Shown here: positions 25,082-33,499 of the stretch, piece by piece
How the letters are laid out: each line of letters starts with the position of its first letter
Position numbering within the stretch: position 1 is the stretch's first letter
Assembly (NCBI GenBank): GCA_028710865.1
Contig: JAQTUF010000009.1
Coordinates: 1 to 41,178 of the forward strand
Direction of reading: 5' to 3'
DNA length: 41,178 nt
DNA from: Candidatus Shapirobacteria bacterium
GTDB taxonomy: Bacteria; Patescibacteria; Microgenomatia; UBA12405
Notes under the pieces: generated by a model
Told to the model about the DNA's origin: nothing
Database searches by the model: none
Seen by the model: the letters and a program-made list of their open reading frames with translations, nothing else
Position numbers and translations under genes: made by a program

Positions 25082-25863
25082 TTTTTTATTAACCAATATC
25101 TTTTATTTTCCTCAGAAAGTTTCTTTAAGTATTCATATTCTCTATCATTATCTAAACATTGCCAAAAATCATCATGTTTAAAAACATTCAATTCCGATAT
25201 TTTTGACAATGTTTTAAAAACATCAGACTCTAAAGTACATTCATTATAACCATTAAGATAATTAAATATTTTTTTATTAAAAACCATATAACCACCATTA
25301 ACATAACCACGCATAGCTGATAGTTTTGAAACAGAAACATAATCAACCACTCGATTTTCATTTATGACAAATTCACCATATCTAAAAGGAGGACAAACAC
25401 CAGTAATAGTAGCTATTTTATTTTCACTGTTATGAAATTTCAACAATTTATTAATATCAACGTTTGATAAACAATCAGAGTAAGTAACCATAAAATCGTC
25501 ATCATTAATATAGTTTTTACATCTAAATATTCTTGAACCTGTATGAGCCTCGTCCCCAGTGTTAACCAAAGTCACTTTCCAATTTTCTTCTTGATTTAAA
25601 TTAAAATAATTCAAATTGTTTGATTTTCCCAAGACAAATTCTACATCATTAGTATATAAACTATATCTTAAAAAATAGTCACGGATTTTGTCCCCATCTT
25701 TTCCTAAAGCCAAAACAAATTCATCAAAACCAAAAAGGGAATATCTCTTCATGATATGCCATATCAATGGTTTATTATCAATAAAAACTAACCCCTTAGG
25801 GATATAATTAAGTTGGTTTTTAAGTCGAATACCATCCCCACCACAAAGAATTATTAATTTCAT
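25078..25863 (-). CDS. Divergent sugar-phosphate nucleotidyltransferase (RfbF paralog)
   Basis: Encodes 261 residues clearly related to RfbF at 26822-27601: both share WHIMKxY, a long GxKGDxI-like helix, VTLVNTGDEAHTGSRI/VDTGLETLPGERI, NGGYMxF, and FWxCxDxxxE near the end. The signature loop is altered, however: GGDGIRL instead of GGxGTRL, and PKGLV instead of PKPMV, and the metal-site YGDGVSD is YSDCLSN. The Thr and Pro lost are among the most conserved residues of the family. It may make a different nucleotide sugar or have become non-catalytic. It sits between rfbG (4-nt overlap) and the DJ-1 gene. Confidence 0.8.
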   Translation of the reverse strand: MKLIILCGGDGIRLKNQLNYIPKGLVFIDNKPLIWHIMKRYSLFGFDEFVLALGKDGDKIRDYFLRYSLYTNDVEFVLGKSNNLNYFNLNQEENWKVTLVNTGDEAHTGSRIFRCKNYINDDDFMVTYSDCLSNVDINKLLKFHNSENKIATITGVCPPFRYGEFVINENRVVDYVSVSKLSAMRGYVNGGYMVFNKKIFNYLNGYNECTLESDVFKTLSKISELNVFKHDDFWQCLDNDREYEYLKKLSEENKRYWLIKK

Positions 25864-26840
25864 ATAAATCTATCATACCAATCCATAATTCTTTTTGCCG
25901 TAGTTTTTATACTCTCTTCATTCTTCCAGCCAAGTCTTTTAATTTTTTCATAACTCAAAGACTGATAGGGGATCTCATTTTTGGCAATATTCAAAACTTT
26001 ATAAGGAACTTTTTCTCTCAAAACTTTCCCTATTTCCTCAATTAATTCAATTACTGACAATGTATCATTCGATCCAAAATTAAAAGCTTCACCTTTAACT
26101 TCATTTATTTTCTCTGCCAGCATTAGATAACCTTTAACCACATCTTTAACATATAAATAATCTCTCACCGCTTTACCATCACTCCTAAGCTCTAAAGTCT
26201 CATCATTAATAATAGATTTCATAATCCCTGGTATTATTCGGGAAAAATTATTATCACCCTCACCATAAATATTGCCAAAACGAGTTATCACTACTGGCAC
26301 ATCGTAAGTCTTGGAATACATATTCGAAATTAAATCTGTTGCCGATTTTGATACATCATAAGGATGATCACCCCTCAATGGATCCACTTCTGTATAGGTG
26401 TATTTACCCACATCTAATTTTCCATAAGCTTTGTCTGAAGAAGCTACCACTATCGACTTTATTTTCGGATAAAGTCTAGCACTTTCTAATATATTGGTTG
26501 TTCCCATCACATTTGATTCCAAAGTTCGTCTAGGATTAGCATAAGCCGTAGTAACAATCGCCTGAGCCGCCAAATGAAAAATATAATCAACTTCAAATTT
26601 AGTTACCAAATCAAAAACTTTCAAAAAATCACCAATATCTATATTCACTACAATAACTTTTTTATCTAATTCTCTAACTTTGAAATAAGACTTAGGATCA
26701 GTGTATTCACAAGTAGTTATCACATTAGCCCCTAAACCAACCAATTCTTCAACTAAATGAGACCCAACAAAACCGGTTCCTCCTGTCACCAACACGTTTT
26801 TATTTACAAAAAAACTTTTATTTATTTCCATATTTTCCAT
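25860..26840 (-). CDS. rfbG: CDP-glucose 4,6-dehydratase-like SDR (RfbG)
   Basis: Extended SDR of 326 residues: VLVTGGTGFVGSHL Rossmann motif (about 14-27), HLAAQAIV, SSDKAYG with the active-site SDK triplet of 4,6-dehydratases, YDVSKSATDLI with the catalytic Tyr and Lys, and RFGNIYGEGDNNFSRIIPG, the block typical of CDP-glucose dehydratases. It would convert CDP-glucose to CDP-4-keto-6-deoxyglucose. It is shorter than classical RfbG, and its glycine motif (GTGFVGSHL) is more like general NDP-sugar dehydratases, so the CDP specificity rests largely on the preceding rfbF. A second in-frame ATG at 26831 is possible. Overlap with rfbF is 19 nt from the first ATG. Confidence 0.8.
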   Translation of the reverse strand: MENMEINKSFFVNKNVLVTGGTGFVGSHLVEELVGLGANVITTCEYTDPKSYFKVRELDKKVIVVNIDIGDFLKVFDLVTKFEVDYIFHLAAQAIVTTAYANPRRTLESNVMGTTNILESARLYPKIKSIVVASSDKAYGKLDVGKYTYTEVDPLRGDHPYDVSKSATDLISNMYSKTYDVPVVITRFGNIYGEGDNNFSRIIPGIMKSIINDETLELRSDGKAVRDYLYVKDVVKGYLMLAEKINEVKGEAFNFGSNDTLSVIELIEEIGKVLREKVPYKVLNIAKNEIPYQSLSYEKIKRLGWKNEESIKTTAKRIMDWYDRFI

Positions 26841-27601
26841 GGAGGATTCGGTTCACTCCACCAAGTATTTAAATCTTTTAATTCTTTGTTAGTATCCATA
26901 CAAGCCCAAAAACCATTGTGTTGATACAAAGATAACTGTTTATCTTTTGCCAATTTTTGTAAGGCCGGATGTTCAGTTTCACCAGGTTTTAAATATTTAA
27001 AAAAATCTTTACTAAAAATCATATACCCACCATTTATCCAATCATTCATTACTGGCTTTTCACTAAACTCCTTTATTCTCTTCTTCGAATCAACTAATAT
27101 TACTCCAAATTTAGACCTAGGATGAATCCCAACTATTGTCCCAATTGTTTTTTGTTTTTTATGAAATTCCAATTCTTTTTTAACATTTAGGTCACTAACT
27201 CCATCACCATAAGTCACCATAAATAATTTATCTTCTCGGGGTATATACTTTTTACATTTTAAAATTCTCTCACCTGGCAAAGTCTCTAATCCCGTATCCA
27301 CAAAAGTTATTTTAAAATCATCAAATTCCTCCCTGTTTTCCATATGATATTCACACTCAAAGTCTTTAGTAGATAAAGTAAAATCTGAAGTCAAAGCCTT
27401 CTGGTTTAAAAAAAATTGTTTTATATAATCACCCTTATATCCCAAAGCTAAAATAAATTCATTAAACCCATAGTGAGCGTACATTTTCATAATATGCCAC
27501 AAAATTGGTTTATTACCCACATATACCATCGGTTTTGGTTTAAATTCCGTTTCTTCCTTAAGTCTCGTACCCTGACCTCCACAAAGTATAATTACTTTCA
27601 T
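26822..27601 (-). CDS. rfbF: Glucose-1-phosphate cytidylyltransferase (RfbF/DdhA)
   Basis: A 259-residue nucleotidyltransferase with all RfbF hallmarks: ILCGGQGTRLKEET and KPKPMVYVGNKPILWHIMKMY at the N-terminus, VDTGLETLPGERI, VTYGDGVSDL holding the metal-binding Asp, IKEFSEKP, INGGYMIF and FWACMDTNKEL. It forms CDP-glucose from CTP and glucose 1-phosphate, the entry step of CDP-deoxysugar synthesis. It is the first of eleven minus-strand genes, each overlapping or within about 20 nt of the next. A TATCAT -10 box lies 5 nt before its ATG. The gene also follows metK by only 37 nt on the same strand. Confidence 0.93.
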   Translation of the reverse strand: MKVIILCGGQGTRLKEETEFKPKPMVYVGNKPILWHIMKMYAHYGFNEFILALGYKGDYIKQFFLNQKALTSDFTLSTKDFECEYHMENREEFDDFKITFVDTGLETLPGERILKCKKYIPREDKLFMVTYGDGVSDLNVKKELEFHKKQKTIGTIVGIHPRSKFGVILVDSKKRIKEFSEKPVMNDWINGGYMIFSKDFFKYLKPGETEHPALQKLAKDKQLSLYQHNGFWACMDTNKELKDLNTWWSEPNPPWKIWK

Positions 27602-27606
27602 GGCTC

Positions 27607-27612
27607 ATGATA
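27607..27612 (-). promoter_or_regulatory. -10 box for the rfb-type operon (leaderless start predicted)
   Basis: On the minus strand TATCAT ends 5 nt (GAGCC) before the ATG of rfbF, so the transcript would start at the start codon itself. The -35 region is poor. A 5-bp hairpin (27623-27627 with 27634-27638) lies just upstream after the metK stop but has no T-tract, so read-through from metK is also possible. Confidence 0.4.
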
Positions 27613-27638
27613 GCATATTTTCTACCTCTCTACAGGTA

Positions 27639-28742
27639 TCATTTGATATTTTCCCAAGGATATTCTTCATGTCCAAAATGGCCATATTTAGCCGTCTTTT
27701 TGTATATTGGTCTTTTTAAATCAAATTTTTCAATAATTCCTTTAACCGATAAATCCATCAAATCCCAAGCAAAATCTTCAATTTCTTTTATATCTTTTTT
27801 GTGTGTTCCAAAAGTTTCAATCGATTTGGAAATCGGATCTCTTACTCCAATCGCATAAGCCAACTGCACCTCACATCTGTCAACCAAACCAGCAGCTACC
27901 ACGTTTTTAGCCACATAACGGGCAGCATAAGCTGCACTTCGGTCAACTTTTGTAGGATCTTTACCGGAAAAACAGCCACCACCAATCCGACCCATGCCCC
28001 CATAAGTATCAACCACAATTTTTCTACCAGTCACTCCCGTATCACTTGCTGGTCCACCAATTTCCCATATCCCTGTACCATTTAAAATAACTTCATCTAT
28101 AGAAATTTTGTTCAGTTTATATTTTTCTAAAATAGGAACTACTGCCAAATTATACAAATCACTTTTTACTTTATTAATTTCATTTTTACCAGAAAAAGGC
28201 TTAGCTAAAATAATTTTTTCAACTCTAACAGGTTTTCCATTCTCATAAATTACGCTTACCTCCGCCTTACCATCTGGTCTAAGATAATCCAATTCTTTTA
28301 ATTGTAATTCATCCATTTTTCTCGTCAGTTCATGAGACAAAACGATTGGCAGTGGCATTAACTGAGGGGTTTCATTACAAGCATAACCAAACATCATCCC
28401 TTGATCTCCGGCACCATCATTATCGGCTCCAACAGCGATATCTTTTGATTGTTGATGAACCAAAATTTCGATATCAGCATTCTCATCAAAATTCAATTCC
28501 GGAATTGTATAACCAATTTCTTTAATTACCGACTTAGCTATTTTTTTGTAATCCAATTGCTGGTTGCAAGTAACTTCTCCAGCCATAATCACTTTATTAG
28601 TAGTGACTAATGTCTCCAAAGCTACTCGAGCATTTTTATCAACACTCAAGGCTGCATCTAAAACTGCATCTGAAATCTGATCACAAACTTTATCTGGATG
28701 ACCAGCTCCAACCGATTCTGACGTAAAAAGAGAATAATTCAT
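27639..28742 (-). CDS. metK: S-adenosylmethionine synthetase
   Basis: Makes SAM from methionine and ATP. The 367-residue protein is a compact but complete MetK: SESVGAGHPDKVCDQISDAV at the N-terminus with the ATP-binding His, GAGDQGMMFGYA in the first third, and GRIGGGCFSGKDPTKVDRSAAY, the phosphate-binding loop with the catalytic Lys and Asp residues. It is 15-30 residues shorter than typical bacterial MetK. A Shine-Dalgarno GAAGGA (28748-28753) precedes the ATG. A SAM-sensing riboswitch occupies the leader, so high SAM should lower expression. It provides methyl donor for the methyltransferases in this window and pairs with the divergent SAH hydrolase and adenosine kinase. Confidence 0.96.
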   Translation of the reverse strand: MNYSLFTSESVGAGHPDKVCDQISDAVLDAALSVDKNARVALETLVTTNKVIMAGEVTCNQQLDYKKIAKSVIKEIGYTIPELNFDENADIEILVHQQSKDIAVGADNDGAGDQGMMFGYACNETPQLMPLPIVLSHELTRKMDELQLKELDYLRPDGKAEVSVIYENGKPVRVEKIILAKPFSGKNEINKVKSDLYNLAVVPILEKYKLNKISIDEVILNGTGIWEIGGPASDTGVTGRKIVVDTYGGMGRIGGGCFSGKDPTKVDRSAAYAARYVAKNVVAAGLVDRCEVQLAYAIGVRDPISKSIETFGTHKKDIKEIEDFAWDLMDLSVKGIIEKFDLKRPIYKKTAKYGHFGHEEYPWENIK

Positions 28743-28770
28743 ATTTTTCCTTCAATTAATTAATAAAGGC

Positions 28771-28856
28771 TTGTCTTCCTTATCGGAAATTGCACCGTGA
28801 TCCCGCAGCTGCGAAACTCGGTTGCTAACCCCACTATTGTGAGATTCTCTTGACAA
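28771..28856 (-). ncRNA. SAM-I-clan riboswitch (compact form) in the metK leader
   Basis: Read on the minus strand, the 86 nt fold as a SAM-I type aptamer. TTGTC/GACAA (28852-28856 with 28771-28775) form P1, followed by AAGAG. CTCAC-AATA-GTGGG is a short P2. GCAACC pairs with GGTGC across an inner TTTCGC/GCGGGA hairpin (P3), and the conserved GGTGCAATTTCC leads into P4 (TTCC-GATAA-GGAA). AAGAG, GCAACC and GGTGCnAATTCC-like blocks are the diagnostic SAM-I/SAM-IV family core. P2 lacks room for the kink-turn and pseudoknot of classical SAM-I, so this resembles a SAM-I/IV variant. The aptamer ends 28 nt before metK. A free TTTCC strand could mask the GGAAA of the ribosome site, suggesting translational control. 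Confidence 0.85.
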
Positions 28857-28863
28857 TTAACTT

Positions 28864-28892
28864 AATTTAACAAAACAAATCTACCGGGTCAA
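28864..28892 (-). promoter_or_regulatory. Promoter of the riboswitch-metK transcript
   Basis: On the minus strand TTGACC (28887-28892) and TAAATT (28864-28869) are separated by exactly 17 nt. Transcription would begin near 28857, directly at the 5' base of riboswitch stem P1. That agreement between promoter and aptamer edge supports both calls. Confidence 0.65.
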
Positions 28893-28897
28893 TAATC

Positions 28898-28903
28898 ATA
28901 ATG
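28898..28903 (+). promoter_or_regulatory. -10 box for the adenosine kinase-ahcY operon (leaderless start predicted)
   Basis: CATAAT ends 5 nt before the ATG at 28909, and no ribosome-binding sequence precedes that ATG. This predicts a transcript starting at the codon itself. It lies back to back with the metK promoter. Confidence 0.4.
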
Positions 28904-28908
28904 TTAAA

Positions 28909-29874
28909 ATGGAAAATCAAATGAATAAAAGACAAATCATCATAAGTGGATCAATCGCTATTGATCGAATTATGAACTTTTCTGATCATTATAAAGATTT
29001 AATTAAACCAGATAAGATTCATGTATTATCAATAAGTATTTTTCTAGATAAACTTAAAAACACTCACGGAGGAGTTGGAGCAAATATAGCCTATTCCTTG
29101 GCTTTATTAGGAGAAAAACCCATTCTCATAGGATCAGTCGGACCAGATGCTAAGGAATATATTCAAAAACTTAATAAAGTTGGAATCAACACCAACTCAA
29201 TTTTTTTTAGCCAACTCCCCACCGCTTCTTTTAATGTAATTACCGATCTCGACGACAATCAAATCGGCGGATTTTATCCAGGGGCTATGTTTGATAATAA
29301 AAAATCATCTTTTAAAAATTGGAAAGACCAAAATGCTTTCTTCGTTATCTCACCCGACGATCCAAAACTTATGAACCGGCTTATCAATGAATGTCAAAAA
29401 TATAAATTAAAAATGCTTTATGATTTTGGTCAACAAGTCACTAATTCATCATCGGAATTTTTAGAAAAAGGTGTTAAGGCAGCCGAAATTATTATCGCTA
29501 ACGATTATGAAATGTCAGTTCTTTCAGATAAAATAAAACTGACATTAAACCAAATTAAGAAAATAGTTCCAATTTGTATCACCACACTCGGAGCCAAGGG
29601 TTCCATAATAGAAGGTAAAAACGTTAAAAATCCAATTAATATAAAACCGGTCAAACCAGAAAAAATTTTAGATCCAACAGGAGCGGGTGATGCCTTCAGA
29701 TCAGGCTTTCTATATGGTTATATCCGAAATCTAAATTTAAAAGTTTGTGGACAAATTGGATCTTTACTTGCTACATATGCTATAGAAACTTATGGCACTC
29801 AGGAACATTTTTTTACCAAAGAAGAATTTGTAAAACGTTTTTATAAAAATTATAATAAGAAATTAAACATCTAA
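28909..29874 (+). CDS. Adenosine kinase (PfkB family)
   Basis: This 321-residue ribokinase-fold enzyme has [17 protein letters not shown] near residue 53, the adenosine-kinase-like lid segment [16 protein letters not shown], and the PfkB signature [13 protein letters not shown] at 255-267 with catalytic Asp261. The DDNQI-FYPGAM stretch separates adenosine kinases from ordinary sugar kinases. It phosphorylates adenosine to AMP. Its downstream neighbour is SAH hydrolase, which releases adenosine, so the pair removes the product and pulls the hydrolase forward. An alternative ATG four codons downstream (28921) exists. The first is favoured because a -10 box sits 5 nt before it. Confidence 0.88.
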   Translation: MENQMNKRQIIISGSIAIDRIMNFSDHYKDLIKPDKIHVLSISIFLDKLKNTHGGVGANIAYSLALLGEKPILIGSVGPDAKEYIQKLNKVGINTNSIFFSQLPTASFNVITDLDDNQIGGFYPGAMFDNKKSSFKNWKDQNAFFVISPDDPKLMNRLINECQKYKLKMLYDFGQQVTNSSSEFLEKGVKAAEIIIANDYEMSVLSDKIKLTLNQIKKIVPICITTLGAKGSIIEGKNVKNPINIKPVKPEKILDPTGAGDAFRSGFLYGYIRNLNLKVCGQIGSLLATYAIETYGTQEHFFTKEEFVKRFYKNYNKKLNI

Positions 29875-29879
29875 TCAAA

Positions 29880-31178
29880 ATGAAAGACAAAACTGATTTC
29901 AAAATTAAAGACATATCTCTTGCAAAATGGGGAAGGAATGAAATAAAACTAGCTGAAAAAGAAATGCCTGGGCTCATGAGTTTACGTCAAGAATTTTCCA
30001 AAATAAAACCGCTTAAAGGAGCCAGAATTGCTGGGTCTCTTCATATGACTATTCAAACTGCAGTATTAATAGAAACACTTCAATCCCTTGGAGCAGAAGT
30101 TCGCTGGGCATCATGTAATATTTTTTCTACTCAAGACCATGCCGCCGCCGCCATTGCAGCAACTGGTACTCCTGTATTTGCCTGGAAAGGAGAAACCGAA
30201 AAAGAATATTGGTGGTGCACTGAACAAACCTTAAAATTTAAAAATGATCTAGGACCAAATATGTTATTAGATGATGGGGGAGATTTAACCTATCTAGTTC
30301 ATAAAAAACATCCAAAATTACTAAAAAACATTAAAGGAGTATCTGAAGAAACAACCACGGGAGTCCATCACCTTTACCAAATGTTTGAAAAAAAAGAATT
30401 AAAGATTCCCGCTATTAATGTTAACGATAGTGTCACTAAATCAAAATTTGACAACCTCTATGGTTGTCGAGAATCCCTTTGTGACGGTATAAAACGAGCT
30501 ACTGATATTATGTTGTCTGGGAAAATTGCTGTTGTCGCTGGCTATGGTGATGTTGGCAAAGGATGTGCCCAATCTCTTAAGAGTTATCATTGCCAAGTCT
30601 TAATTACCGAAATTGATCCTATATGTGCCCTCCAGGCGACCATGGAAGGGTTTAAAGTCATCACCATGGAAGAAGCTATAAAATCAGCCGACATTTTCGT
30701 CACCGCCACTGGCTGTAAAGATATTATTACTATAGATCATATGAAAAAAATGAAAGATACAGCCATTGTTTGTAATATTGGCCATTTTGATGTTGAAATT
30801 CAAATTGATCAACTTAACAAATTTCCAAAAATCAAAAAGGAAGAAATTAAACCTCAAGTCGATCTTTACACATTCCCGGATGGCCATCGCATTATAGTCC
30901 TAGCAGAAGGAAGATTAGTTAATCTTGGGTGTGCAACTGGTCATCCATCATTTGTTATGTCTACTTCATTTACCAATCAAGTATTGGCCCAAATTGAACT
31001 TTTCACCAAAAAATACCAAGTTGGAGTACATCGACTTCCAAAATATCTAGACGAAAAAGTTGCCTCTCTCCACCTAAAACCCTTAGGGATAACCTTGACA
31101 AAACTCTCATCAGACCAAGCAAAATACTTAAACATCCCCAAAAATGGCCCATTTAAACCAGAACACTACAGATACTAA
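29880..31178 (+). CDS. ahcY: S-adenosylhomocysteine hydrolase
   Basis: Splits S-adenosylhomocysteine to adenosine and homocysteine. The 432-residue sequence shows [14 protein letters not shown], the [11 protein letters not shown] region, the catalytic [21 protein letters not shown] block with the active-site Lys/Asp/Asn residues, NAD-binding [14 protein letters not shown] and the C-terminal PFKPEHYRY that reaches into the neighbouring subunit. Length equals the standard short form, without the extra 40-residue loop of many bacterial homologues. The gene lies 5 nt after adenosine kinase and divergent from metK, completing a methyl-cycle module. Its last 35 bases overlap the next gene. Confidence 0.96.
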   Translation: MKDKTDFKIKDISLAKWGRNEIKLAEKEMPGLMSLRQEFSKIKPLKGARIAGSLHMTIQTAVLIETLQSLGAEVRWASCNIFSTQDHAAAAIAATGTPVFAWKGETEKEYWWCTEQTLKFKNDLGPNMLLDDGGDLTYLVHKKHPKLLKNIKGVSEETTTGVHHLYQMFEKKELKIPAINVNDSVTKSKFDNLYGCRESLCDGIKRATDIMLSGKIAVVAGYGDVGKGCAQSLKSYHCQVLITEIDPICALQATMEGFKVITMEEAIKSADIFVTATGCKDIITIDHMKKMKDTAIVCNIGHFDVEIQIDQLNKFPKIKKEEIKPQVDLYTFPDGHRIIVLAEGRLVNLGCATGHPSFVMSTSFTNQVLAQIELFTKKYQVGVHRLPKYLDEKVASLHLKPLGITLTKLSSDQAKYLNIPKNGPFKPEHYRY

Positions 31179-33285
31179 AACAAAAACATTAAAGATATTT
31201 TTTTATTTCTTTACTTTTCTGGTCTTATCCCTTTCTTCTCTAGATTCCTTTTTTTACCTCGGTTTTACCCAAAAACATTTTTTTATAAATCTCCAATCAC
31301 TAATTTTCTTTTACTTAATATTTGTCACTTTATTATCTATATTTAAACTTTATCTTTTTTCAAAAAAGATCCTAAAGTTTAATAGAATATTTTTATCAAT
31401 AACATTGATAATATCCCTAGTCTTGGCTATTTTAGAAAAAACCAATTATCCTAATTTCGTTTTTTCTCATTTTCATCTCAACTTTTTAATATTATTTTAT
31501 TTACCTCTCATTAGTCTTTCCATTTTTCTTTTCCATGATTTCAAGTGGACCAAGACAAAGACTTTACTCATTACTGTCCCCTTATTTACAGTCTATCTAA
31601 GTCAATATGTTTCCTTTGGAAGATTTTTTGATTTCAAACTTCTCGAATTTAATTCTCTGATTTACAATTTACCCAATTTCAAAACCATAGTAATCAATTA
31701 TATCCTTTGGTTATCCCTTCTTTTATTTTTTATAGGCATTTTCAAAAAAAGATACCAATCTTTTATTGGATACTTAATATTATTCTTTCTTTTTTCCATA
31801 ACCAATCGCTATAAGAGCGACATGCTAGGAGCTCCATTTACTATCAACGACATCCATTTGATAGGGGAGTTGAGTCATCTTATCCCTAATATTCTGAGAG
31901 GTACTAGTCTAAAAAAAGAACTAATTCTAGGAATTATAGGAATTATTATTCTTTTTTATTTCCTCAAAAAGAAATTTAATCAAAACAATCCTCCGATTAA
32001 AAATAAAATAATTTTACTAATTATCCCTACTCTAATATTTTCCTTCCCAATACTTTTTCCGACCCAGTATCAACAGGGAACTAATAAAATTAAAATTGAA
32101 AACTATATTCCCAATCCAATTGATAGTTGTTATGTAAATGGTAATTTATTCTGTTTTTATAATGACCTAAGAAACCTAAGAACTCCACCACCTCCAGATT
32201 ATAATCAGAAAAAAATTGACCAAATCTATTCCCAATTAACAACAGAAGATTCACAAGAAAAAAAAGAAGAAAAACCTAATATAATTGTCATTCTTTCTGA
32301 AGCTTTTTGGGATCCAACCCTCTTGCCTCATGTAACATATGTTCCCGATCCAATTCCCAACATTCGTCAGGATATTAAATCCACTTTTATTTCCCCGTCT
32401 TTTGGAGGAGGAACAGCCAATGTTGAGTTTGAACTTTTAACCGGACTCAGTAACTACTTTCTAAGCGGTATTTCTCCCTATAGTCAATCCATTCGAAAAC
32501 CTATGCCTTCTCTTTTTACTCTTTTCAAAGATCAAGGCTATCTAACCACCACTATCCATCCCTTCCGTGCTTCTTTCTACAACAGAAAAAGCGTTTATAA
32601 AAACTTCGGGCTAGATAATTTCATTTCCAGTGGAAACATGAAAGATGCACAATATGCTGGCCCTTTTATCTCCGATGCCTATTTTGACCAACAAATTGTC
32701 AATCAACTAAATTCCAGTGATCAACCCCAACTTATTTTCGGTATATCTATGCAAAACCATGTTGTTTTCACCCCTAACCGTTATTCCGATCATCCAATTA
32801 AAATTAAAAGTAATCTAAGTCAAAATGATCAAGATATTCTCCAAAGTTATGTTGACGGCCTCCATCTAACCGATTTAGACTACATTCAACTCAAGGAAAA
32901 TCTTGAAAAAATCAATAAACCAACTATTCTTATCCTTTTTGGAGATCATTTGACCTCACTAGGTGATGGGAGGGATATCTATCAAAGAGCTGGCTTGGAT
33001 ATCGGCGATCAAAACAAAATGCACAGCACCCTCGTAGCGACCTGGTCTAATTTTAATCAAAAATTCGATTTACCTCCCCAAATCAGCCCTAACTTTTTAT
33101 CCTTAGAGATCTTAAAATTAGCCGGGATTCAACCTAAATATCAATTTTCATTTTTAAATTCCCTAAAAAACACCGACCATGTTTTAAATAAAGATATCCC
33201 TACCAAAATGAATTCGGAACAATTAAATAACTATAAATTAGTTCAATACGACCTAATTTACGGCAAACAATACGGACTCAAATAA
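31144..33285 (+). CDS. LtaS-like membrane sulfatase-fold phosphoglycerol/phosphatidyl transferase
   Basis: A 713-residue membrane enzyme with about eight hydrophobic helices in the first 310 residues and an extracellular sulfatase-fold domain from about residue 375. That domain has [10 protein letters not shown] (metal-binding Glu), [16 protein letters not shown] with the nucleophilic Thr, SMQNHVVF, and [13 protein letters not shown] with the metal-binding Asp-His. This is the architecture of lipoteichoic acid synthases and of phosphoglycerol or phosphoethanolamine transferases that decorate glycans. It could modify the surface polymer made by this locus. The start overlaps ahcY by 35 nt, the longest overlap in the window; a later start would shorten only the cytoplasmic tail. 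The exact transferred group is unknown. Confidence 0.85.
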   Translation: MAHLNQNTTDTKTKTLKIFFYFFTFLVLSLSSLDSFFYLGFTQKHFFINLQSLIFFYLIFVTLLSIFKLYLFSKKILKFNRIFLSITLIISLVLAILEKTNYPNFVFSHFHLNFLILFYLPLISLSIFLFHDFKWTKTKTLLITVPLFTVYLSQYVSFGRFFDFKLLEFNSLIYNLPNFKTIVINYILWLSLLLFFIGIFKKRYQSFIGYLILFFLFSITNRYKSDMLGAPFTINDIHLIGELSHLIPNILRGTSLKKELILGIIGIIILFYFLKKKFNQNNPPIKNKIILLIIPTLIFSFPILFPTQYQQGTNKIKIENYIPNPIDSCYVNGNLFCFYNDLRNLRTPPPPDYNQKKIDQIYSQLTTEDSQEKKEEKPNIIVILSEAFWDPTLLPHVTYVPDPIPNIRQDIKSTFISPSFGGGTANVEFELLTGLSNYFLSGISPYSQSIRKPMPSLFTLFKDQGYLTTTIHPFRASFYNRKSVYKNFGLDNFISSGNMKDAQYAGPFISDAYFDQQIVNQLNSSDQPQLIFGISMQNHVVFTPNRYSDHPIKIKSNLSQNDQDILQSYVDGLHLTDLDYIQLKENLEKINKPTILILFGDHLTSLGDGRDIYQRAGLDIGDQNKMHSTLVATWSNFNQKFDLPPQISPNFLSLEILKLAGIQPKYQFSFLNSLKNTDHVLNKDIPTKMNSEQLNNYKLVQYDLIYGKQYGLK

Positions 33286-33289
33286 GCAA

Positions 33290-33298
33290 TGTTATAAT
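33290..33298 (+). promoter_or_regulatory. Extended -10 promoter for the 34-residue peptide gene
   Basis: TGTTATAAT is a perfect extended -10 element. It starts 4 bases after the end of the LtaS-like gene and about 50 bases before the peptide's ATG. It predicts a leader of roughly 44 nt, unusual in this window where most predicted leaders are 0-5 nt. Confidence 0.6.
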
Positions 33299-33348
33299 CA
33301 GTAACTGCACCTTAAGAGAACATTTTTGAATTTGAAAGGAGAAGCACT

Positions 33349-33453
33349 ATGGAAAAGAAAAAGAGAAAAGTAATAACCCCTATTGGAGAGATGGTCATCG
33401 CCATAATTGTCATCGTCATCATCGCCGTAGTCGCCACTCTAATAACCAGATAA
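33349..33453 (+). CDS. Small single-span membrane protein (34 residues)
   Basis: A short gene with the strongest ribosome-binding site in the window, AAAGGAG at 33335-33341, 7 nt before the ATG. The product begins MEKKKRKVITPIGEM and continues with a run of about 16 Ile/Val/Ala residues ending TLITR. That is a basic cytoplasmic head followed by one transmembrane helix, with almost nothing outside. It has its own extended -10 promoter and is followed by a terminator-like hairpin, so it looks like an independent gene rather than chance. I recognise no family. It might be a regulator or stabiliser of a membrane complex. Confidence 0.6.
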   Translation: MEKKKRKVITPIGEMVIAIIVIVIIAVVATLITR

Positions 33454-33499
33454 AATTTTTAACCCACAAAATTCTCAATAAAAATTCAAATCTCTTCAC

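Noticed and set aside
25082..25096. Earlier ATG for the DJ-1/PfpI protein
   Set aside because: The ATG at 25081 gives the ATGA overlap that is the rule in this operon. The earlier one cannot be excluded but is less likely.
27623..27638. Terminator after metK
   Set aside because: The stem is only 5 bp and no T-run follows, so I did not call it a terminator.
28850..28855. Plus-strand TTGACA as a -35 box for adenosine kinase
   Set aside because: No -10 hexamer lies at 16-18 nt from it, and the bases belong to stem P1 of the minus-strand riboswitch.
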